Both the position numbers and the translations under genes were made by a program. From contig CM076851.1 in the NCBI GenBank assembly GCA_039519185.1, positions 94,314,387 through 94,378,386 of the forward strand: a DNA stretch of 64,000 nucleotides. The letters are read 5' to 3'. The notes under the pieces are model-generated. The model did not search any database. It was given only the letters and a program-made list of their open reading frames with translations, and was not told the origin of the DNA. Shown here in pieces: positions 1 through 11,800 of the stretch; within the stretch, counting starts at the first letter, position 1, and every line of letters starts with the position of its first letter. The DNA comes from Astragalus membranaceus. Lineage: Eukaryota > Streptophyta > Magnoliopsida > Fabales > Fabaceae.

Positions 1-407
1 CATTGTGTTGGTGCGATATTGGTGAGCATAGATTGTTGGGTCCTGATTTAGTTTGTGAGACTACTGAGAAGATCCGTCAGATTAGAGAAAGGATGAAGAC
101 TGCTCAAAGTCGGCAAAAGAGTTACGCCGATAAAAGAAGAAGGCCTTTAGAATTTGAAGAAGGAGATTATGTATTTCTGAGACTTTCTCCGACCATTGGT
201 ACCGGTATAGCATTGCGAGCGAAGAAGCTCAGTCCTCGGTATGTCGGACCTTTCCAAATTATCGAGCGAGGTGGGCCAGTAGCATACCGCATTGCCTTAC
301 CTCCAGCATTGTCTAGATTACATGATGTGTTTCATGTATCGCAGTTAAGGAAGTACATTCCCGATCCGAGTAAACCGTTGAGTTATGAGACAATTGACAT
401 CCGACCG
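1..407 (+). pseudogene. C-terminal fragment of an outer Ty3/gypsy (Tekay-like) polyprotein, cut by an LTR
   Basis: The reading frame entering from the left edge encodes the end of an integrase. It has the stretch ETTEKIRQIRERMKTAQSRQ, then a GPY/F module (LSPRYVGPFQII), then LHDVFHVSQLRKYIPDP. It aligns by eye with the same part of element A (about residues 1270-1385), but the protein differs clearly, so it is a separate, older copy. After codon IRP, at about 407, the frame enters the TGTTATACCCC start of an Ogre/Tat-like LTR, and the stop at 444-446 lies inside that LTR. The chromodomain expected next is missing. The catalytic integrase core would lie left of the window. The likely other end of this element is the LTR remnant ending at 16253. 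Confidence 0.85.
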
Positions 408-857
408 TGTTATACCCCAATTTTGTCCGCTCTCTTTTTACTATAGTCATTTTTATCATCTAGTTTTGTGTGTCGTAAGTCCCGGGTCCTATTACCGCAA
501 GTTAGTTTTTGGGCTCGTTTAGACGCTAGTTCGTTTTTTTGGGTCTGTACTTAGTAATTCACTTTATTGGGCCTATGTTAGATTTTCTCGTTTGGGCCTT
601 GGCCAAGCTTGTCCTTTTTCTAGATTTGTTTTTTTAAAATAACATTTTCTCTAATTTAAAAAATCAGTCTTTTATTTACATTATCACCAAAACAAAAAAT
701 AAAATTACATAAAAATAAAAAAAATAGAGAAGAACAAAAATAATAAAAAGGGGGTGTCAGTAGCATTAACCTTCAGCCCAACAAGCTGCTTGCCCAACAA
801 GTCGACTTGCCCAGCAAGTTAACTTGTCCAGCAAGTCTCTTCACCTAACCCTTCACC

Positions 858-865
858 TATAAAAG
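858..865 (+). promoter_or_regulatory. Putative TATA box of the Ogre/Tat-like LTR promoter
   Basis: TATAAAAG lies in the context CACCTATAAAAGGAGGCC, about 450 bp into the LTR. A pyrimidine-rich (CT)n leader follows about 65-110 bp downstream (925-970). This is the usual layout of the U3/R boundary of a plant LTR. Transcription would start near 885-900. This is inferred from sequence only. Confidence 0.55.
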
Positions 866-1140
866 GAGGCCCTGTCCACGGTGAAAAACACGCCACAGTG
901 ATTCAATAAGAACACTGAACACATTCTCTCTCTCTCTCTCCCAGCGAAGTTCTCGCTCTCTCTCTCTCCCCCTCATTTTTTATTTTATTTTTCTTTTAAT
1001 TAGTTTATTTTTAAATATTATTGATATTTATTTTTCACTAGTTGCACATTTCATTTTTTCTTCTTTCTTAACTTTTCGTTCATATTCAAAACAGAAAAAC
1101 AAAATAATCATTTTCCTCCAAAAATAAATATTTTATTTTC

Positions 1141-1378
1141 AAAATAGGGGATTAAGTCAGCCGTACGGCCGAGTTAGTCATCGTTTTAGGACAAATGGGC
1201 CGTATTGCTCAAGAGTCCTAAAATACCTATTCAAATAAAATCACTCTCTACACAAATCGTTTTCTTCCAAAAAATCAAAAATCTTATTTTCAAAAACAGG
1301 GGATTAAGTCGGCCGTACGGCCGGGTTAGTCATCATTTTAGGATAAATGAACCGTACGGATCACAAGTCCTAAAATCC
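1141..1378 (+). repeat. 152-bp direct repeat with a GGCCGTACGGCC palindrome, inside the Ogre/Tat-like LTR
   Basis: Two copies start at about 1141 and 1293. Each runs AGGGGATTAAGTC(A/G)GCCGTACGGCCG, then a TTAGTCATC...TTTTAGGA block and CCTAAAAT. In the second copy CGGCCGTACGGCCG is a perfect 14-bp palindrome. The first copy has one change at its left edge. Confidence 0.8.
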
Positions 1379-1820
1379 CTAAATTAAAAAACACAAACAA
1401 ACCAAACTTTTTCTACCCAAGAAACTACGCAGCATTTGATTCTCTACCCCGAGATACGTAGGAGCAGATGGGGGCCCACATCTGTCAAGTGCAATAATAA
1501 AAAATCTTTTTAAGTCTTTTCTCAAATTTTCTTTCGTAGTTCTCAATAAAAATGCAAAAACAAATATTTTTCATCAAGTCTTTTCATTCATTTTTTTTAT
1601 AAAAGGGAAATAAATATTTTCAAAGTTAATATAGTTTTGCAAAATTAATTAGAGGTAACCTTTTTCGAAAGGATGTGGTGGGGTGCTAATACCTTCCCCG
1701 CGCATAATCGACTCCCGAACCCAAAATTTGGTTTTTCAGACCGTTTTCTTTTTCAAAGGGATTTTTCAGTGTTTTCCCTTATAATTAAACATTGATGGCG
1801 ATTTCATTGAACGGGAGAGA

Positions 1821-4670
1821 TGTAACACCCCGTATTTCTAAAACTGAGAAATACCTAAATATACAATTTGGTTTACATCAGAGTATAAAAATTCCTGCTT
1901 AGATATACAACGTTGCAAGAAAACAGCGGAAACTAAAACATAACATAGCTCCAATTCGAGTCATGATATCAAATACAGAGACAACGGCAGAAAAATATAA
2001 ACAGCTAGGAATGAGTCAATCTTCTATCTCCTCCTCGAGTGTGACAACTAGCCATCCCGTTTGCTTCTCTGTTTCCTGTTCTCTGTAAAAACAACAACAA
2101 TGATAGGGTGAGACAACTTGTCTCAGTGAGTTCTACCGTGCCCCCTCACTATCACTTGGTTTAATTTATAAACCGTTACAACATATTTTTAATAGCCATC
2201 ACAAGCTACAAATCGAAATGCCGACTGTACAACGACTACGAATCCCGGCAAATCGTGTTCTTAACTTGGCTTAACATGAATCGGCTGTACAACGACTATG
2301 AATCCCGATAAATCATGTTCTTAACTGAGTTTAGCATAAATCGGCTGTAACGACTATGAATCCCGATAACCCACGAATTGACCACGCCAAAACGTATACA
2401 GGGCCTAGGTAAGGGATCATGACTTCCCTCCCTAGTATGCTACTTGTCGGGTCGTCACCCAACGTGATATATAATAAAATATATATCGTGTCCGCATTGG
2501 ACCGTCTTTCAAGTTTTAGATATCTATATCTATTATCGATCTATTACCCGTTTTGATGAATTCAAAGTTAGACATCCGGCGTTATAATCATAGCGTCGAG
2601 AAGGATCCACGATCCGGTTTGTTATGCCAAAAACATTATCTCACACGCGGTCTAAGTTTCGGTTTTTCAATAATTTAAACCTTCAAAACCCTTTTTCCAA
2701 AATAATGTCGAACGTGCTCAAAACACTGATTTTATTAGGGTAATATCCTTAAAATTGGTTGGGAGGAAGATTAGAAGTGATTTGGGATCGAAAGGAGCGA
2801 GGAAACGAGAAATCAGGAACCGGTAACAGAAGCTCACGCACGGTCCGTGCCCAGGGGCGCACGACCCGTGCGTCCTGTTCTGTTACTGAATTCTGATTTC
2901 TCATTCCGCTTTCCTTTTCTCGCCCAAATCGAATTCCGATCGTTCTCCAACCTAAAAACGGATTTAATAAACAACATTCCAGACCATATTCCAGTGAAAG
3001 CATTTAAATCAACGATTCATAAATTGCTCAATATTTCGATAAAAACCGTAAAACGCTATTTTTCTCAAAAGTGGTTTTCGACCCAAAAAAATCTTTCGAA
3101 ATCAGTTTTTCGCTGAGAAACAAAATGTGTTATAATTTCAGAAAAACATATTTTCCTTAATCCGTGAGTAGAACTCACCAGTGTGATGAAAATAACGGAA
3201 TTGCCGAGACTTCGAAATGCTCAAACATGTAACCGCATCGAACAATCCCCGCAAATCCCGAACACGCTCCGAATGCCTCCGTAACTAAACTCAATGGGCT
3301 CCACTTGCACAAACAGCAACTCATTCATTCATTTTTGTTACTGAACTCCTCTCCGGGGTAGATAGGATTGATACCTCTTGAGTCTTTGGCGAATCGAACC
3401 CAATTTCGACGAACAAATTTCCAGCTCTTCTTTCTGTTTTCCAGTATAAAGGCACACTTTTGCAACAGCCATAACTAGGCCAATTCGTAACCAAAACTAT
3501 CCAAATCAGTGCCTATTTTGAAGAGAATTTCGTCTACTTTCTGATGGAGGAAGTTTCACACGCATGTAACCAGTAGTTTGGGAGATATCACCGAAACAAG
3601 GTGACTGGTCCAATACAGTATCTGATTCCCAATCGAAACTTTAGGACACGATATCAGCCTCATTTCCAAATGGAACACGATGGTTCTTGTGCCCAAAATG
3701 AAGAACTTTTTGTCTAGTTTCCAGAGAAACAAAAATCATGATCATCGGAGTTGTGTGCAGGAGATACGATGCAATTACCGAAGGTAGGTGAATACGGGTT
3801 CTGGGTAGGAGTGTTGTATGCTTGAGAAATCGTTTTTCCCAGCCTTTGAAACTTCTCCCATTCAAACCAAAACTCTAAATCCGAGCTTCCAAGGCACCAG
3901 CAAGCTCTTTACACACTAAACTCGAATTTCAGCTCCCAATCCACTCTATGAATGTTGCTAATCACGATGTAGTTCTCAAAACAAACATGCATTCATCATC
4001 CAAGTACAATCCAATCCATTTTCATGAACTTTGGGCTTGCAACTTCAGAAATGGTAGAATAAGGTAGAGAGGAATGTAGATGGAAATTTTTGCATCAGTG
4101 GATAGAGGAGGAAGAGCTGAAGCCAATGGTGTGAAGAAATGGCACATGCATGAGGGTCTTGACCTCACCCCTTTTCTTCTTCCCTCTCTTGAGTTCTCCC
4201 TCTCTTTTCTCTCCAACTCTCTCTTTTGTTTTTCTGAATGTAAGGAATGAGTGTGCTGCTGGGTCTTGGCATGGTTCAGCTAAGGATAGTCAACTTAAAT
4301 GGGTAAAAAGACTAAAATACCCTTTTTGCTTAAATCCTCACTTAAGCTTAAATTTCAATCAATGATGCATCTACTCCTATCATTAGCAATTTGCTTAGTT
4401 AAATCCCTTGGGTCGACTAACAACTATAGCCATGACCTTTTACTAGATTGATCCAATGACATTTAGTGAAATGACCATTTTACCCTTGCGCTCCAATTCC
4501 TATTTAAAATTTACACGACTCGAATAATTTGCGCGTATTTCATATGCTTGCGCGATTAAACATTGCTTTCCCGAAAGCATTAAGTCCATGACCCGATTTA
4601 TCATCTAATCGAATAATAAATCGTTAGTTAATTTCGTAATCCGAAATTAACAAAAACTAGGGATGTTACA
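1821..4670 (-). mobile_element. Solo LTR, minus orientation, with 5-bp target duplication AGAGA
   Basis: On the plus strand the unit begins TGTAACACCCCG and ends GGGATGTTACA. It is flanked by AGAGA at 1816-1820 and 4671-4675. The termini, the length (2850 bp), the perfect duplication and the absence of any internal coding region identify a solo LTR left by LTR-LTR recombination. The block near 2080-2140 (CTCTGTAAAAAC, then GTGAGACAACTTGTCTCAGT) recurs in antisense LTR pieces near 42846-42890 and 55650-55690, so the family is present at least three times here. I infer the minus orientation from the usual order of LTR blocks. Confidence 0.85.
2222..2371. repeat. 60-bp tandem repeat, about 2.5 copies, inside the solo LTR
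   Basis: Units start near 2222, 2282 and 2342, each beginning CGRCTGTA followed by ACGACTAYGAATCCCG. The third copy is partial and lacks two bases of the leader. This is an ordinary LTR-internal minisatellite. Confidence 0.8.
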
Positions 4671-4701
4671 AGAGATCCTCCGGATTTTTCGGTCGCTACA
4701 G

Positions 4702-4720
4702 TTGGCGACTTCACTGGGGA
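4702..4720 (+). other. Primer binding site of the Ogre/Tat-like element
   Basis: TTGGCGACTTCACTGGGGA begins one base after the LTR end at 4700. The TGGCGACT...CTGGGGA form is what plant Ogre/Tat elements use, where it is reported as complementary to a tRNA-Arg 3' end. It fixes the LTR boundary and the plus orientation. Confidence 0.7.
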
Positions 4721-5943
4721 CATTTTGAGAGTCAAGCCTAACCTGGTTAGTTGGGCCAAACCTTTAACTTTTTCGGTATTTATTTCCCTTTCATCTTTTA
4801 TTCTTGTTGCATGTTATATTTTATATGATATGTGATTCTTAGGATAGAAGACTATATTTCTTTTGTATATGTGTTGTTTGCTTTGCATCTTGGGGTACAC
4901 TTGACATTTTGCTCCTACACACACTCTACTATCACACTTCTGCACACACGTGAGAATATTCCTATACCCGGACTGGAGCATAGCCTAAGTTAGAACGAGA
5001 CTGCATAGTGATGACCTACTGGATGTGCGTCCTGTTGGGTGGTCACGAAAGTCTCACCTAGAGTTTGGTCTCTTTTGAGAATGCTGTCACTCCTAATAGC
5101 TTGCCTATTGTTGGGATCAGTGTTCTTAACTGGGGTCGTTGGCTCTAGGAACCTTATTTAAGACCCTTTAGAGCTACCCTTTGAAAGGTTCATTCAATAG
5201 AAAAGTCTTAGACCTATTCTGTTAGGTATCCTTGTAGGACACAAACGAGCTTCATACCCCTGCATTCAAACAAACACTAATACATTTTTCTCATTTCCCT
5301 AAAAAAAACCCAAAAAAAACCTATTTTATTCTTGCAAGCATGTCTCATGCATTCTTATTTTTCTTCTTCTCTGCATATCATAAAAAAAAACATCTCATTT
5401 TACATGACCGCCGGGGAATTATAAAACCTTTTTTATAAGAAAGGTGGATGAAAATATAAGAAAAAATGCATTTGAAAGTCAGACCACCTGAATTATACCT
5501 TACTCTTCGAATAAAAAGTTTACAATTCCCCGACGCGATACATTCGCATTTCATGCATCCATTCATATGCTCATGCATCTGGTTCCCCTTTTCCAAAAAA
5601 TAAAACCAAAAATATAACCTTCTCATTCATTCAAAAAACCATGTCATTAATCACGCATTTTTCTTTCCATGCATTAAAAATCATTGCGTGTATCACGCAT
5701 TTCCTCGCATATATAAAAAAAACAATTTTTAGCAATATAACATAAACATCTCATTTAGCATGCACCACCATTCACTCATAATCATTCAAAAATAACCAGG
5801 CATCTCATCATTGGCAACATCATGAAATTCATACATCATTTCACTCATGTTGTCATCCTAATTAAAAAACAACAAACAAAAAAAACTATGTTGTTTCATC
5901 ATTACATCGTCTCATCATTTTATTCATAAATCATTTTTGCATG
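4721..5943 (+). mobile_element. Untranslated leader of the Ogre/Tat-like element
   Basis: This stretch after the primer site is non-coding in all frames. It contains GAGCTACCCTTTGAAAGG and other blocks seen in Ogre-type leaders, then a T/A-rich tract with many CAT motifs. It runs into the target duplication of element A at 5944 and resumes for about 55 bp after 16124. No gag ORF of this element is in the window. Confidence 0.55.
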
Positions 5944-6462
5944 CATGCTGTAACACCCTAAATATTTAATTAATTCATTTAATTAAGTATTTAGGTATTT
6001 CTTTTATTTAATTGAGTTTTAATTATTTGTTAGAAGTGTTTTAATTAATTTTGGTGGTATTAGGAGGGAGTGGAGGCGCCACTTGCATGACTTGGGCTTA
6101 AGTGAAAAGCCCAAGCCCATGATCCAATGTATGCGAAGTGGTTAGGTTGTTGGGGGCTAGGGTTTTGTGGCCAATTACGAAATTTTGGAGACAAGAGAGA
6201 AAAGAAAGAGAGGAGCGTGAGAAAGAGAGAGGAAGAGGCGGCCAAGAGGAGAAGGAGAAGAGGAAATTCGAAGAGCAAGGAGAGAAGAGATCTCCATCGT
6301 AGCTGAGGTTCTGTTGGTGATTGCATCCAGGGCATCGAATTCTTCTTCTTGAAAAGGTTAGGGGAGCTCTATCATTCTATCTAATAGATCACATGATGAG
6401 TCCTAGATCTAGGGTTAGACTAGATTTTCTTGATGTCTTCTTGATAGGTTGTTGATGTTGAT

Positions 6463-6465
<3 letters not shown>

Positions 6466-6512
<47 letters not shown>

Positions 6513-6619
6513 GCGAATTGATGTGTTCCTTATAGGTTGTTGATGTTGATCTTTACATATATATATATATATATATATGCGAATTGAGGTGTTCTTGATA
6601 GGTTGTTGATGTTGATCTT

Positions 6620-6690
<71 letters not shown>
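6466..6690. repeat. Three (AT)n microsatellite tracts in the 5' LTR of element A
   Basis: (AT)n runs at about 6466-6513, 6556-6577 and 6622-6690 are separated by copies of a GCGAATTGA(T/G)GTGTTC...TTGATGTTGATCTTTA spacer. The same arrangement is longer in the 3' LTR. These are prone to slippage and to sequencing or assembly error. Confidence 0.9.
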
Positions 6691-6693
<3 letters not shown>

Positions 6694-7049
6694 AATTGAT
6701 GCATGCCAGGAATTATTGATGTGTTCTTGATAGGTTATTGATGTTGATTTCGTGATATGCGAATTGTTGGAATATGTATATATATATGTTGATTTCTTGA
6801 TGTGTTCTTGATTTGCGAATTTTGGTATGTGGGAGTGTTGGAGTTTTCGTAAATTTGGTGAGTGGGTGCATAGGCGCCTAGGGCGCCAAGGTGATGTGAT
6901 GATAGTGCTCAAAGGAATTTTGTTAATTGATTAATCTAAGTGTTATTTTGAGTGTTGAAAAATATAAGATTTTGATGAGTTAAATTGCTAAAAATCAGTT
7001 TTAGGTGTTTTGGGAAGTTGCCGGAAAATTTGGTGATTTTTGGTTGCTG

Positions 7050-7334
7050 TAAGGGCGCCAGGCGCCTGGGTGTTGCAAATTTTCTGTGTGGCTGGGCGCT
7101 GGGTGCCAGCGCTGGGCGCTGAGCGCCCATGCGCGTGTGTGTGTGTTGCGCCAAGGCGCTGGGCGCCAGGCGCTGGGCGCTGAGCTCCCGTGTGTGTTGC
7201 GTGTGTGCGTGTGTCTGTGCGCGCCTGGGCGCTGGGCGCCTGTGGCGTGTTGCCTGTGGCGTGTTGTGTTGTGCGCCTGGGCGCTGGGCGCCAGTGCGCG
7301 TGTTGCCTGGTTGCCTGGGAGCCTAAGGCGCCAA
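7050..7334. repeat. GC-rich array of GGCGCC/GCGCTGGGCGC palindromes in the 5' LTR of element A
   Basis: About 285 bp are built from GGCGCC, GCGCTGGGCGCC and (GTGT)n pieces, in sharp contrast to the AT-rich surroundings. The array lies just upstream of a block containing TTTTGACTCAGACGTCCGTT that is also present in the LTR of element E, where an unrelated palindrome array takes its place. The 3' LTR copy (14475-14753) differs by short duplications and deletions. Confidence 0.9.
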
Positions 7335-8698
7335 TTTCAGTATGTTGCTTGATTTTTCCCAAACTTATTTTTAACATAACTTTTGACTCAGACGTCCGTT
7401 TTGAACGATTCGAAAAGTGTCGTGAAGCTTTTTACGTTGTCTATCTCTGGGTCCAATTTTTAAAATAAAAAGTTGTTAGTTTCTGATTGTTTGTGGGCGC
7501 CCAAGTGGCCATCCCCGGTGATCGTCCTAGTGACATTGAAAAATTTTATGGAGCTCTTTAAAAATCCTTTTTGGTGTATAAACAACAGTTTTCAACGTGG
7601 TAGTGTCAAATTGATGATTTTGACGAGGATGCCCTTGGTGGCTAGTCAAATGACTGTTTTGCCCCTAGTGGCCAAAGTTGTAGATAATGATGTGTAAATG
7701 ACGAGGATGCCCTTGGTGGTTAGTCAAATGACGTTTTTGCCCTCAGTGGCTATTGTTTGAGTCGATTGATATTTATGTGTAAGTGACGATGAAAACCCAG
7801 TGACGTTCGAGGCCCGAAGGGCTAAGTGATGTTAAGGTCTAAATGGCCAAGTGACGTTGTGTGCTGATTGTGAATTGGCAGGTGATGTGCTCTTTGTGAG
7901 CAAAACCGGTAAGTGACGGGTCACATAGTTGACCACGATTTGAGTAATTGAGTGTTTGTGTGTTGTGAGTGGTGCATGTCATAGTGTCTCATGCCCATAT
8001 GCATAAACCCAGTGACGTTTTTGGGGCCTGAGTGGCTAAGTGACGATGAGGCCTTAAGGGCTAAGCGACGTTTTATGAAAAGGTACCTCATGCATATGCC
8101 CGCGAGTGGGTTGCATTTCATAAGCCTACATGACATGAGATGAGTTATTGTAAGTGATGTGAATGATGACTGTGATGTGGATATTTAGTGTTTTGGATGC
8201 TGATTGTTCTAGTGCGTAGCCTATGATTAGTACTTATCATATTTTCTATTATATGGATTGAAATGATGCTCACCCTTTCCTGTTTGAATGTTACCCCCGT
8301 GTTGGTAACGTGCAGGTGATTCCCAGTGAACGCATTAGCTTCACTTCTTGAGTCGAGTCGTCATGCTCTGATACGTAGCACTCAGGGGGGGAAACGAACT
8401 CGACATTTTATTAATGATTTTTCCGGTTGTTATGTCCATGTGGACTCTTCTGTTATGTTTTATTATTTTCCGCTGCGTAGTTGGTTTTGTTATGTTGAGT
8501 TTTATAAGCGACGTTAAATCGAGGCTTGAGATTCTTTATTTGTGACGTGCTACGTGAACGCATGATTACTGAGTTGAACTGTTTTTAAAACTGATAAGCG
8601 ACGTTTTATTGAAGTATGTGTAACATTCCCTATGAACGAATTTTTTAAACTCTGATTTTTATAAACAAAGTGACGGGTAGAAAGGGGTGTTACATTAG

Positions 8699-8710
8699 TG
8701 GTATCAGAGC
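8699..8710 (+). other. Primer binding site of element A (initiator tRNA-Met)
   Basis: TGGTATCAGAGC, four bases after the LTR end, is the classical complement of the plant initiator tRNA-Met 3' end and the standard primer site of Tekay/Del chromoviruses. Confidence 0.95.
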
Positions 8711-8805
8711 ATTTCGGTCTGTCCGGCCATGGTTGTCCTGTCATAGTGTCTTATGACAATAGATTAGTTCTGAATCGTTGGTTTGTGCTGCAGTGATAGT
8801 TCATA

Positions 8806-11800
8806 ATGGCTGGGAGGAACGACGCTGCTCTTGCTGCTGCATTGCAAGCTATGGCTCAGGCTGTGCAGGGTCAGCAGAACGCTGGAGATAATGCTGGTTT
8901 TCGGAGTCTGACTACCTTCCAGAGAGAGAATCCACCCACCTTTAAGGGCAAATATGATCCAGATGGTGCTATGGCTTGGTTGAAGGAGATCGAGAGGATT
9001 TTCAGGGTGATGGACTGTACTGTTGAGCAGAAGGTCCGTTTTGGTACCCACATGTTAGCCGAGGAGGCCGACGACTGGTGGTTGGCTACTAGGCAGAGGT
9101 TAGAGGCTGTGCAGGAAGAGATTACTTGGGAGGTATTCAGCAGGGAATTTCGGAGAAAATATTTTCCTGAAGACGTCCGAGGGAAGAAAGAGATAGAGTT
9201 TTTGGAGCTGAAGCAGGGCGGTATGTCTGTGACTGCCTATGCGGCAAAATTTGTGGAATTAGCAAAATTTTATCCACACTACAGTGAGGCTACAGCTGAA
9301 TTTTCGAAATGCATCAAATTTGAGAATGGGTTGAGGCCTGATATTAAAAAGGCCATTGGTTATCAGAAGATTCGTGTGTTCGCAGATCTGGTTGACAGTT
9401 GCAGAATCTTTGAAGAAGACAGTACTGCTCATTACAAAGCTACTTCTGAGAGAAAGGGCAAGTTTCAGAGTCGAAGCAAGCCGTATGAGGTTCCTGCGGG
9501 TAAGGGTTATCAGAGGGCTGCTGGAGGTAAGGGTTCTAGTGGGGGAGATGCCCCTGCTAGCATTGTCTGTTATAAGTGTGGCAAACCTGGCCACAAGAGT
9601 ACTACGTGCAGGTCCGATGAAAGAAATTGCTACCGTTGTGGTAAAAAGGGTCATATGGCAGCCGAGTGTAAGGTCAAGGATGTGGTGTGTTTCAACTGTG
9701 GTGAGTCTGGGCATATCAGTACAAAGTGTACAAAGCCGAAGAAGGAAAGGTCTACTGGGAAGGTATTTGCATTGGCAGGAGAGGAGCCTGATGATGATGA
9801 TGGTCTGATTAGAGGTACGTGTTTTATTAATGGTACTTCTCTGAAATCTCTTATTGATACTGGTGCTACCCATTGTTTTATATCTGTTGATTGTTGTAAG
9901 AGATTGGGTCTTGTTTTATCTGCTATGTGTGGGGATATGGCTGTCGATACTCCTGCGAAGGGGTCGGTGATTACGTCCCAGGTGTGTTCTCAGTGTCCCG
10001 TGTCGATCTTCGGCAGGGACTTTATTGTGAATTTTGTCTGCTTGCCGTTGAGAGGTCTGGATGTAATCTTAGGCATGGACTGGTTAGAGAATAATCACGT
10101 TCATATCAACTGTCGTAGCAAGTCGGTTAGTTTCGGTGAAGAAAGTTCTGTTTTGATATCTGCTGGTCAGTTGAGGAAGTTGAAGAAAGAAGGAGTCCAG
10201 TTATTTGCGTTGATGGCTTCGTTGTCTGCTGAGAGTCAGGCTGTTATTGGAGAACTGGAAGTGGTACGCGAGTTTCCTGAAGTTTTTCCTGATGAGATTC
10301 CGGGTGTGCCACCGGAAAGAGAAGTTGAGTTTTCGATTGATCTTGTACCTGGTACGAGGCCTGTGTCTATGGCACCGTACAGGATGTCGGCGTCGGAATT
10401 GTCTGAGTTAAAGACGCAACTTGAAGAATTGCTTGAGAAAAAGTTTGTGAGACCGAGTGTGTCACCGTGGGGAGCTCCGGTATTGTTAGTGAAGAAGAAA
10501 GATGGGAGCATGAGGTTATGTGTGGACTATCGTCAGTTGAATAAGGTAACTATCAAGAATAAGTATCCACTTCCGGGGATCGACGATCTGATGGATCAGT
10601 TAGTGGGTGCCCGTGTTTTCAGCAAAATTGATTTGAGGTCCGGATATCATCAGATCAAAGTAAAGGATGAGGATGTTCAGAAAACGGCGTTCAGGACAAG
10701 GTATGGGCATTATGAATATTCAGTGATGCCGTTCGGTGTGACCAATGCTCCTGGTGTATTTATGGAATATATGAACCGTATTTTCCATAATTACCTAGAT
10801 CGGTTTGTGGTAATCTTCATAGATGACATTCTAGTTTATTCTAAGTCAGAGGAAGAGCATGCTGAGCACCTGAAGTCAGTGTTGGAAGTTTTAAAAGAGA
10901 AAAAGTTGTACGCTAAGTTATCGAAGTGTGAGTTCTGGCTGAAAGAGGTGAGTTTCCTTGGGCACGTGATTTCTGGTAATGGTATTGCGGTTGATCCGGC
11001 AAAAGTAGAAGCAGTGTTGGAGTGGGAGTCTCCGAAGTCCGTAACAGAGATTAGAAGCTTTTTGGGTTTGGCTGGGTACTACAGGAGGTTCATCGAGGGT
11101 TTTTCCAAGTTGGCCCTTCCGTTGACTCAGTTGACTTGCAAGGGTAAGGTTTTTGTTTGGGATGCCCGGTGTGAGGAAAGTTTTATGGAACTGAAAAAGA
11201 GATTGACGACGTCGCCTGTTTTGACGTTGCCTAATCCAGAGGAACCGTTCGTTGTATATTGTGACGCTTCAAAGATGGGTCTCAGTGGAGTGTTGATGCA
11301 AGATGGGAAAGTCGTTGCGTATGCGTCGAGGCAGTTGCGGGTTCATGAGAAAAATTACCCTACGCATGATTTGGAATTGGCTGCTGTGGTATTTGTGCTC
11401 AAGATTTGGAGGCACTACCTTTATGGTTCGAGGTTCGAAGTGTTCAGTGATCATAAGAGTCTAAAGTATCTGTTCGATCAGAAAGAGTTGAATATGAGAC
11501 AGCGTCGGTGGTTGGAGCTCTTGAAGGATTATGACTTTGGTTTGAATTATCATCCTGGCAAAGCTAATGTCGTGGCTGATGCTTTAAGCAGAAAGTCTTT
11601 GCATATGTCGGCAATGATGGTGAAAGAATTGGAGTTGATCGAGGAATTCAGGGATTTGAGTTTGGTTTGTAAAATGACACCTCGCAGTGTCAAGCTGGGG
11701 ATGTTAAGGATCGATAATGATTTCCTGGGCAGCATCAGGGAAGCTCAGAAGACAGACGTCAAGTTAGTGGATTTAATTAATGGGGTCGGTCAGTCTGAAG

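Larger units (their letters stand above)
408..4700 (+). mobile_element. 5' LTR of an Ogre/Tat-like Ty3/gypsy element, with a solo LTR nested inside
   Basis: The LTR begins TGTTATACCCCAATTTTG at 408 and ends CTACA at 4700, directly before a tRNA-type primer site. Subtracting the 2850-bp solo LTR (1821-4670) and one 5-bp duplication leaves about 1.44 kb. The block around 1660-1800 (TACCTTCCCCGCGCATAATC, then CGACTCCCGAACC) and the ending are typical of plant Tat/Ogre LTRs as I know the family. The assignment rests on these motifs and the primer site, because no pol gene of this element remains in the window. The other LTR is not visible. It was probably lost in the deletion that joins this element to an LTR end near 16179. 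Confidence 0.7.
5949..8694 (+). repeat. 5' LTR of element A (2746 bp)
   Basis: Starts TGTAACACCC and ends GGTGTTACA, directly before the primer site. It contains three (AT)n tracts (about 6466-6513, 6556-6577 and 6622-6690). It also has a GC-rich palindromic array (7050-7334) and a region after 7480 with repeated GTGACG and 'AAGTGACGATGAGGCC'-type modules. ORFs called inside it (poly-IYIY, or Cys/Ala-rich) come from these repeats. Confidence 0.95.

Noticed and set aside
6465..6912. ORFs rich in IYIYIY on the minus strand (also 13629-14295, 46066-46290 and 47900-48094)
   Set aside because: They are translations of (AT)n microsatellites and have no protein character.
6988..7468. Overlapping Ala/Cys/Trp-rich ORFs in the GC-rich LTR arrays (also 14409-14889 and 52939-53864)
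   Set aside because: They arise from tandem GGCGCC-type repeats, are open in several frames at once and lie in LTRs.
9259..9873. 204-codon minus-strand ORF and similar shadows opposite gag-pol (also 60928-61497)
   Set aside because: They lie antisense to the confirmed polyprotein with no domain of their own.
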